Positions 45,509 to 50,843 of a stretch of 50,843 bases of DNA are shown here, piece after piece. The translations under genes and the position numbers were made by a program. Below the pieces are notes generated by a model. That model ran no database searches and had not been told where the DNA came from. It saw only the letters and a list, made by a program, of their open reading frames with translations. Source of the stretch: Loktanella sp. (lineage in GTDB: Bacteria; Pseudomonadota; Alphaproteobacteria; Rhodobacterales; Rhodobacteraceae); the NCBI GenBank assembly GCA_020201155.1, contig JAIVHI010000170.1, positions 1 to 50,843 of the forward strand, read 5' to 3'. Numbering within the stretch: the stretch's first letter is position 1; the number at the start of each line of letters is the position of its first letter.

Positions 45509-45982
45509 ATGGCAAAGAAACCCGAAAAGACGAATTACAAGGTGATCTCCGAAAATCGGAGGGCGCGGTACGACTATGCGCTGGGGGACGATATCGAATG
45601 CGGCATTATCCTGACCGGCTCGGAGGTCAAGTCACTGCGCACCGGACAAAGCAACATCGCGGACAGCTATGCCTCGGTCGATGACGGTGAGCTGTGGCTG
45701 ACGAACGCCTATATCGCGCCCTACGAGCAGGCGATGTTCGGCCACGAGGAGCGCCGCAAGCGCAAGCTTCTGGTCAAGAGCAAGGAGTTGGCGCGCCTGT
45801 GGAACGCGACCAAGCGCGAGGGTATGACGCTTGTCCCGCTGGTGATGTATTTCAACGACCGCGGCATGGTGAAGGTCAAGATCGCCACCGCCAAGGGCAA
45901 GAAGAACCACGACAAGCGCCAGACGGATGCCAAGCGTGACTGGCAGCGTCAGAAAGCACGCTTGCTGAGGCACGACGTCTGA
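45509..45982 (+). CDS. smpB: SsrA-binding protein SmpB
   Basis: A 157-residue SmpB with [30 protein letters not shown] and the C-terminal basic tail [20 protein letters not shown] that enters the mRNA channel. It delivers tmRNA to stalled ribosomes. The start at 45509 yields the standard N-terminus [20 protein letters not shown]; the frame above it is antisense to ycaQ. A small T-tailed hairpin follows the gene. The tmRNA gene itself is not in the window. Confidence 0.97.
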   Translation: MAKKPEKTNYKVISENRRARYDYALGDDIECGIILTGSEVKSLRTGQSNIADSYASVDDGELWLTNAYIAPYEQAMFGHEERRKRKLLVKSKELARLWNATKREGMTLVPLVMYFNDRGMVKVKIATAKGKKNHDKRQTDAKRDWQRQKARLLRHDV

Positions 45983-46012
45983 TCTGGCGCGGGCGGGCAA
46001 CCCCTTGTGCTG

Positions 46013-46029
46013 AACCCTGCGGGTTTTTT
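46013..46029 (+). terminator. Short T-tailed hairpin after smpB
   Basis: AACCC (46013-46017) pairs with GGGTT (46021-46025) around a three-base loop, and the T tract continues to 46029. The stem is short but the T6 tail fits a terminator 30 bases after smpB. Confidence 0.55.
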
Positions 46030-46030
46030 C

Positions 46031-46060
46031 TTGACCCCGGCAGCACAGTGTTTGCCTAAT
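46031..46060 (+). promoter_or_regulatory. Candidate promoter for sseA
   Basis: TTGACC (46031-46036) is followed after 18 bases by CCTAAT (46055-46060), about 50 bases before sseA and just beyond the smpB terminator. Confidence 0.45.
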
Positions 46061-46109
46061 CCTGTCCAAAGGCGTATCCGCGCAAGCGGTATGAGAAAAG
46101 AGGCGACCC

Positions 46110-46661
46110 ATGGCCGCAAGCGAACGTGACGACCCGAAGACGCTCGTCAGCACCGATTGGCTGGCAGCGCATCTGAAAGACCCTGACCTGCGTATCCTCG
46201 ACGCCAGCTGGCACATGCCGGCAGAGGGGCGCGATGCCCGGGCGGAGTACGCGCAAAGTCATATTCCGGGTGCGCGGTTTTTCGATATCGACGACATTTC
46301 GGATGCCCGGTCAGAGATGCCGCATATGGCGCCTTCGACCGAGAAGTTCATGTCCCGGATGCGCAAGATGGGCGTCGGCGACGGCCATCAAGTCGTGGTG
46401 TATGACAGCAAGGGGCTGTTTTCAGCCGCCCGCGTCTGGTGGCTGTTTCGCCTGATGGGCAAGACGGACGGCTTGCGTGCCGCCTTCGCGCCTGCGGATC
46501 TGACAAAGCCCGCGATCACGACCTGCGGATCGGGCATCACCGCCGCGATCCTGGCCTTGGCCCTGACCCGGATCGGCAAGACCGATTGGTCGCTTTATGA
46601 CGGATCGTGGTCCGAATGGGGCATGTACGACGATCTTCCCATCGCAACTGGAAACACCTGA
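46110..46661 (+). pseudogene. sseA: 3-mercaptopyruvate sulfurtransferase, internally deleted in frame
   Basis: SseA has two rhodanese domains and about 280 residues. Here only 183 remain. Residues 1-120 are a normal N-terminal domain (RILDASWHMPAEGRDA, HIPGARFFDID, VVVYDSKGLFSAARVWWLFR). After LMGKTD the sequence jumps to GLRAAFAPADLTKPAITTCG, which belongs to the C-terminal half; the active-site Cys139 in CGSGIT and the ending YDGSWSEWGMYDDLP are kept. About 100 residues, including the start of the catalytic domain, are missing, with the frame preserved. The domain could not fold normally, so activity is unlikely. Its stop overlaps the aminotransferase start by one base (TGATG). Confidence 0.82.
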
Positions 46662-47845
46662 TGTTCGAACGCCTGAACCGCCAACCCGCCGACAAGATCC
46701 TTGCGCTGATGAGCGCCTACAAAGCAGACGACCGCGACACCAAGATCGATCTGGGCGTCGGGGTCTACAAGGACGCCGAGGGCAACACCCCCGTCATGCG
46801 GGCGGTCAAAGAGGCCGAAAAGCGCATTCAGGCGAACCAGACGACCAAGTCATACGTCGGTCTGGCGGGTGATCCCGCCTTCGGGGCGGCGATGAAGGAT
46901 CTGGTGCTGGCCGACAGCGTGGCCCACGACCGTGTCGCGGCCGTGGCGACGCCGGGCGGCACGGGAGCGATCCGTCAGGGGCTGGAGCTGATCCGGCTGG
47001 CCAACCCCGAAGCCAGGATCTGGCTGTCTGCACCCACGTGGCCGAACCATCCGTCCATCGTGAAATACCTCAAGATGGAGATGGCCGAGTATCGCTATTT
47101 CGACGACGCGACGCGCGGTGTCGATTTCGAGGGGATGATGGCCGACTTGCGCACCGTGGCGGCGGGCGACGTGGTGCTGGTGCATGGCTGCTGTCATAAT
47201 CCCACGGGCGCGAACCTGACGTTGGATCAGTGGGATCAGGTCATCAGCCTGCTGGACGCGCGCGGTGCGGTGCCCTTCGTCGACATCGCCTACCAGGGGT
47301 TCGGCGACGGTCTGGACGCCGATGGTGCGGCGACACGCAAGGTGGTGGCGGCGTTCGAGAACGTGCTTATCGCCGCATCCTGCTCCAAGAACTTCGGGAT
47401 CTACCGCGAGCGGACGGGGATTCTGATGGCCGTGTCGAAAGACTCGGATCAGGCGGCAGTCGCGCAGGACAACATGAATTTTCTCAACCGCCAGAATTAT
47501 TCCTTTCCGCCGGATCACGGCGCACGTGTCGTGACCGAGATTCTGACCGACCCCTCCCTCCGTGCCGACTGGGAGGCCGAACTGGAAGAGGTGCGCAACA
47601 CCATGCTGGGCCTGCGCAGGCAGTTGGCGGACGAATTGCGTCAGCGGTCCAATTCCGACCGGTTCGATTTTCTGGCGGATCATCGCGGCATGTTCAGCCG
47701 GCTGGGCACCACGCCCGACAAGGTCGAAGCGCTGCGCGCTGACCACGGCATCTACATGGTGGGCGACAGCCGGATGAACATCGCGGGGCTGAACGAACGG
47801 ACCGTGCCGATTCTTGCCAAGGCGATCATCGACGCGGGCGTCTGA
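46661..47845 (+). CDS. Aromatic/aspartate aminotransferase (class I)
   Basis: A 394-residue PLP aminotransferase of the AspC/TyrB group. PLP Lys243 is in ASCSKNFGIYRERTG; HGCCHNPTG (175-183) and the C-terminal SRMNIAGL with the substrate-binding Arg are intact. LGVGVYKD and SYVGLAGDPAF near the N-terminus are also typical. It should transaminate aspartate and/or aromatic amino acids. The start at 46661 overlaps the sseA stop, so the pair is translationally coupled; the frame extension to 46607 lies inside sseA. Confidence 0.93.
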   Translation: MFERLNRQPADKILALMSAYKADDRDTKIDLGVGVYKDAEGNTPVMRAVKEAEKRIQANQTTKSYVGLAGDPAFGAAMKDLVLADSVAHDRVAAVATPGGTGAIRQGLELIRLANPEARIWLSAPTWPNHPSIVKYLKMEMAEYRYFDDATRGVDFEGMMADLRTVAAGDVVLVHGCCHNPTGANLTLDQWDQVISLLDARGAVPFVDIAYQGFGDGLDADGAATRKVVAAFENVLIAASCSKNFGIYRERTGILMAVSKDSDQAAVAQDNMNFLNRQNYSFPPDHGARVVTEILTDPSLRADWEAELEEVRNTMLGLRRQLADELRQRSNSDRFDFLADHRGMFSRLGTTPDKVEALRADHGIYMVGDSRMNIAGLNERTVPILAKAIIDAGV

Positions 47846-47875
47846 GACTGAACCAGCGGCACCCGGTTTCTGCAT

Positions 47876-47895
47876 TTGCGAAATGAGGCTTGCGA
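47876..47895. promoter_or_regulatory. Direct repeat upstream of malyl-CoA lyase gene
   Basis: TTGCGA occurs at 47876-47881 and 47890-47895, 14 bases apart, and the first is within ATTTGCGAAAT. Such TTTGC-type half-sites recall those bound by short-chain acyl-CoA regulators (RamB/PccR type) of this pathway. This is only a candidate operator. Confidence 0.3.
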
Positions 47896-47957
47896 CTGCA
47901 GAAGCAATTTATTAATCGTGATCGGGCTTGAAACGAAACAATCGAACTGGCCCGATC

Positions 47958-48776
47958 ATGTCCTTCCGCCTGCAACATCAGGCGCGGGCCAACATCATCG
48001 CGGCCAGCCATGACGTCGACTGGAACACCAAGCATCTGTCGGTGCGGATCAATTCGCTCGACACGCCTTACTGGTATCGGGACGTGGTGGACCTGCTGGA
48101 ACAGGGATCGGACCGGATCGACCAGATCATGATCCCCAAGGTCGGCAACGCCGCCGATATCTACGCTGTCGACGCGCTGGTCACGGCGGTCGAGGCTGCG
48201 AAGGCACGCAACAAACCCGTCGCCTTCGAGGTCATCATCGAATCCGCCGCAGGTCTGGTGAACGTGAACGAAATCGCCGCAGCTTCACCCCGCTTGCAGG
48301 CGATGAGCCTCGGGGCCGCCGACTTTGCCGCCAGCATGGGGATGCAGACGACGGGCATCGGCGGGACGCAGGATAATTACTACATGCTGCAAGGCGAGAC
48401 GCGGCATTATTCGGACCCATGGCACTGGGCGCAGACGACCATCGTCGCGGCCTGCCGGACCCACGGCATCCTGCCTGTCGATGGCCCCTTCGGCGACTTC
48501 TCGGACGACGAAGGCTACCGCGCGCAGTCCCGGCGCAGCGCCACGCTGGGCATGGTCGGCAAGTGGGCCATCCACCCCAGGCAAATCGCGCTGGCCAATG
48601 AAGTTTTCACCCCGTCGGACGAGGCCGTAGCCGAAGCCCGCGAAATCCTGGCCGCGATGGATGACGCGAAAGCATCCGGCGCGGGGGCCACGGTCTACAA
48701 GGGCAGGCTTGTGGATATTGCCAGCATCAAGCAGGCCGAGGTGATCGTGAAACAGGCCGAGATGCTGGCAGGCTAG
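47958..48776 (+). pseudogene. mcl1: L-malyl-CoA/beta-methylmalyl-CoA lyase, N-terminal segment deleted
   Basis: Mcl1 cleaves L-malyl-CoA and beta-methylmalyl-CoA in the ethylmalonyl-CoA pathway. The 272-residue product is normal from QARANIIAASHDVDW to the end (SVRINSLDTPYWYRD, IMIPKVGNAADIYAVDALVT, EVIIESAAG, SLGAADFAASMGMQTTGIGG, VGKWAIHPRQIALANEVF). The first six residues MSFRLQ also match, but the roughly 45 residues that should stand between them (CQLFGPGS and the NLDLEDSV strand of the HpcH/HpaI fold) are missing, with frame kept. The family is about 318 residues long. Loss of the first barrel strand makes activity doubtful. A proper start and upstream region remain. Confidence 0.82.
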
Positions 48777-48843
48777 ACCCGGCCTCCATTGCAAAACGGG
48801 CCCTGCCCCCCTTATATGCGGGAAACGCAGGCCGGAGCGGTGC

Positions 48844-49806
48844 ATGACCCAATATCTCGAATTCGAAAAACCGATCGCCGAGATCGAAGCCAAGGCGGAA
48901 GAGCTTCGCGCACTGGCCGCAGGCGAAGAGGGCACGGATGTGCTGAAAGAGGCGTCCCAGCTGGACGCCAAGGCCGCGGACCTTCTGAAAAGTCTCTACG
49001 CCGACCTGTCGCCCTGGCGCAAATGCCTTGTCGCGCGGCACCCCCAGCGCCCGCATTGCAAGGACTACATCGACCGGCTGTTCACGGAATACACGCCACT
49101 GGCCGGCGACCGGAACTTTGCAGACGATCATGCCGTCATGGGCGGACTTGCCCGGCTGGATGATACCCCCGTCATGGTCATCGGCCATGAAAAGGGCAAC
49201 GACACCAAGTCGCGCATCGAGCGCAACTTCGGCATGGCCCGGCCTGAAGGCTACCGCAAGGCCATCCGGCTGATGGACATGGCCGACCGTTTCGGCCTGC
49301 CCGTCATTACGCTTGTCGACACGCCCGGCGCCTATCCCGGAAAGGGCGCGGAAGAGCGTGGCCAGTCCGAAGCCATCGCGCGGTCGACCGAAAAATGCCT
49401 GGATCTCGGCGTGCCGCTGATCTCGGTCGTGATCGGTGAAGGCGGGTCGGGTGGGGCTGTGGCCTTCGCCACCGCCAACCGCGTCGCCATGCTGGAACAT
49501 TCGATCTATTCGGTCATCTCGCCCGAAGGCTGCGCCTCGATCCTGTGGAAAGACGCAGAGAAGATGCGTGAAGCTGCCGAAGCCCTGCGTCTGACCGCGC
49601 AGAACCTGCGCGAGCTTGGCATATGCGACAAGATCGTGAAGGAACCGCTGGGTGGGGCGCACCGTGACCCTGCCGCCGCCATCGATGCCGTTGGCAAGGC
49701 GCTCAAGGGCATGTTGTCAGAGCTTGGCGATTCCGATGCGAAAGCCCTGCGCGACGGACGCCGCCGCAAGTATCTCGACCTTGGGTCCAAAGGTCTTGCG
49801 GCTTAG
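48844..49806 (+). CDS. accA: Acetyl-CoA carboxylase carboxyltransferase subunit alpha
   Basis: A 320-residue AccA of normal length. It starts [20 protein letters not shown] and contains [32 protein letters not shown]-like [38 protein letters not shown] and [11 protein letters not shown]. With AccD it transfers the carboxyl group from biotin to acetyl-CoA, giving malonyl-CoA for fatty-acid synthesis. It follows the malyl-CoA lyase gene by 67 bases and overlaps a short secreted-protein gene by 11 bases. Confidence 0.97.
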   Translation: MTQYLEFEKPIAEIEAKAEELRALAAGEEGTDVLKEASQLDAKAADLLKSLYADLSPWRKCLVARHPQRPHCKDYIDRLFTEYTPLAGDRNFADDHAVMGGLARLDDTPVMVIGHEKGNDTKSRIERNFGMARPEGYRKAIRLMDMADRFGLPVITLVDTPGAYPGKGAEERGQSEAIARSTEKCLDLGVPLISVVIGEGGSGGAVAFATANRVAMLEHSIYSVISPEGCASILWKDAEKMREAAEALRLTAQNLRELGICDKIVKEPLGGAHRDPAAAIDAVGKALKGMLSELGDSDAKALRDGRRRKYLDLGSKGLAA

Positions 49807-50287
49807 CACCCTTGTCCTGCTCATGAGCGCGCAGCCCGCCTTTGCGGACGGGCTGATGCAGCGGCAGGTCCAGTTCAACGTCGTGACAATTCCAACGGAA
49901 GCGGCCCGCGAAGACCGGTCGCGGGACTTTATCGCGACCGTCGGCGATGGCGTGGAGTTTCAACTGGGGCCCGAGGGCGACAGCGGGCTCAACATCGTGC
50001 CGGTGGCCATCGACGTGGGCGACCGCGTGATCCGCTTCGACTATTCCGGCAATCGTCCGGGTCAGTTCGCGCCCGGGCATTTCAACGGCTACGTCCTGAC
50101 ATTTCTGACCGACTGCGTCCTGATCGCCGGGGCCGAGATCGTTGCATCGGAAACGACATTTCCGATGACGGATGAGGACCTGACGATCACGCCCGGCAGC
50201 TTGGCGGTCAATGTCAGCGCAATACCGTTCTCGGGCGACGACCGTTTGACGATTGCCATCGATGTGGGCGACTGCCCCCTGTCCTGA
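49796..50287 (+). CDS. Putative secreted protein of unknown function
   Basis: The best start is TTG 49796, which gives a 163-residue protein with a short signal peptide [17 protein letters not shown] and cleavage before DG. The mature part is acidic, beta-rich in appearance and has two cysteines (TDCVLI and GDCPLS) that could form a disulfide. I do not recognise the family. The start overlaps the accA 3' end by 11 bases, suggesting coupling. The frame is open further upstream inside accA, but those codons look like accA shadow. A later ATG at 49823 would cut the signal peptide. Confidence 0.6.
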   Translation: MRLSTLVLLMSAQPAFADGLMQRQVQFNVVTIPTEAAREDRSRDFIATVGDGVEFQLGPEGDSGLNIVPVAIDVGDRVIRFDYSGNRPGQFAPGHFNGYVLTFLTDCVLIAGAEIVASETTFPMTDEDLTITPGSLAVNVSAIPFSGDDRLTIAIDVGDCPLS

Positions 50288-50304
50288 TCCGTCATCCGCG
50301 GCTG

Positions 50305-50843
50305 TTACCAGAGCGAGGTTTTCGCCCGCTTTGGCCAATCCAGATCATAGGCTTCAGCATCAAAGCCCGCGTCGATCTCTGCCACCATCTCTCCGATAGT
50401 CGGAAGATCGGCGCTTTCGTCGCCTGCATCCCAAAGCCGCGACCGCATGACGGCGCGCGCGCATTGGGGATAGACCTCGGCGATTTGGATAAGGATGACG
50501 CTGCGTGGCTTACGGCCCTTGTCGTCGAAACGGGCGACCATGTCCCCGGCGACGGTGACCTCTGCCGTTCCATTGACGCGCATGACGTTCTGCGAACCGG
50601 GCACCATGAACATCAGGCTGACACGCCCGTCGCGCACGATGTTCCGCAGGCTGTCCATCCGGTTGTTGCCGCGCCAGTCCGGCATCGCAAGGGTGCGGGC
50701 ATCCAGTTGCCGCACGACGGGGCCATCGTCGCCGCGCGGGCTGCCGTCTGTCCCGTCCGGGCCGACCGTGGTCAGCACGCAGAACCGTGATGCCGCGATC
50801 CAGCGGCTGTAGGCGGGTGTCAGATGGTCCGTGACCTTTGTGA
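50305..50843 (-). CDS. Pyridoxamine 5'-phosphate oxidase-family flavoprotein (5' end outside window)
   Basis: The visible 178 or so codons encode a split-barrel flavin-binding protein: LTPAYSRWIAASRFCVLTTV, GTDGSPRGDDGPVVRQLD, PDWRGNNRMDSLRNIVRDGR and QCARAVMRSRLWDAGDESA. These match the COG3576/MSMEG_1061 type of PPOX-fold protein, which binds FMN or related cofactors; the substrate is unknown. The frame is open to the right edge, and a GTG at 50778 is internal, not the start. It is convergent with the secreted-protein gene. Confidence 0.85.
   Translation of the reverse strand, partial: TKVTDHLTPAYSRWIAASRFCVLTTVGPDGTDGSPRGDDGPVVRQLDARTLAMPDWRGNNRMDSLRNIVRDGRVSLMFMVPGSQNVMRVNGTAEVTVAGDMVARFDDKGRKPRSVILIQIAEVYPQCARAVMRSRLWDAGDESADLPTIGEMVAEIDAGFDAEAYDLDWPKRAKTSLW

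Noticed and set aside
1-50843. CRISPR array, prophage, insertion sequence or toxin-antitoxin system
   Set aside because: No regularly spaced repeats, transposase, integrase, phage structural gene or recognisable toxin-antitoxin pair was found.

Overview
The window is a gene-dense, GC-rich chromosomal segment of an alphaproteobacterium. Gene content and order point to the Rhodobacterales (Roseobacter/Rhodobacteraceae type): an Irr-family regulator beside fabA, fabB and fabI; an rpmH-rnpA-yidD-yidC-yihA-argB run; an aapJQMP general amino-acid ABC transporter; rplO-secY-adk followed by rpsM-rpsK-rpoA-rplQ; slt/dapA/smpB; and an L-malyl-CoA/beta-methylmalyl-CoA lyase homologue of the ethylmalonyl-CoA pathway. 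I see no prophage, insertion sequence, CRISPR array, plasmid backbone or rRNA. No gene-free stretch exceeds 300 bases; the longest is about 270 bases, upstream of rpmH.

Layout. 1-3738: start of irr, then fabA, an EAL-domain c-di-GMP phosphodiesterase on the opposite strand, and fabB-fabI. 3820-11356: an FKBP-type prolyl isomerase, then seven co-directional metabolic genes (haloacid dehalogenase, two alpha/beta hydrolases of which one resembles PcaD, a PLP-dependent dehydratase, a TetA-like exporter, a zinc alcohol dehydrogenase, an enolase-superfamily enzyme). 11460-15964: two tRNA-Arg genes around a CAP-domain lipoprotein, then a TVP38 membrane protein/FAD oxidoreductase/histidine kinase operon whose kinase is broken. 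16145-22364: rpmH, RNase P protein, YidD, TtcA, YidC, EngB, a truncated argB, a ferredoxin-like protein and a SixA-like phosphatase. 22377-26688: aap transporter. 26904-30461: ATP12, RluC-like synthase, CrcB, RarA. 30512-35973: ribosomal protein/SecY/Adk/RpoA operons. 36010-41009: TPP enzyme, FMN reductase, FAD oxidoreductase, MnmD, EamA exporter. 41013-50843: Slt, DapA, YcaQ, SmpB, SseA, aromatic/aspartate aminotransferase, malyl-CoA lyase, AccA, a secreted protein and a PPOX-family flavoprotein cut by the window edge.

The most unusual property is that five loci look like otherwise well-conserved genes from which a block of roughly 0.1-0.3 kb is cleanly missing: the histidine kinase (HAMP/linker lost, frame broken), argB plus the start of the next gene, the 3' end of aapJ with the aapJ-aapQ spacer, the middle of sseA (in frame) and the N-terminus of the malyl-CoA lyase (in frame). 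The flanking sequence is intact in each case. Either this genome has suffered a burst of small deletions that would affect arginine synthesis, amino-acid uptake and C2 assimilation, or the assembly has lost short blocks; read mapping would decide. The missing parts are judged against family sequences from memory, so their sizes are estimates.

Second-tier points are an enolase-superfamily protein lacking two canonical acidic residues, a disulfide-oxidoreductase homologue with Tyr for the catalytic His paired with a TVP38 membrane protein, strong hairpins in the wide gaps of the ribosomal operons, and a divergently transcribed pair corresponding to the two halves of MnmC.
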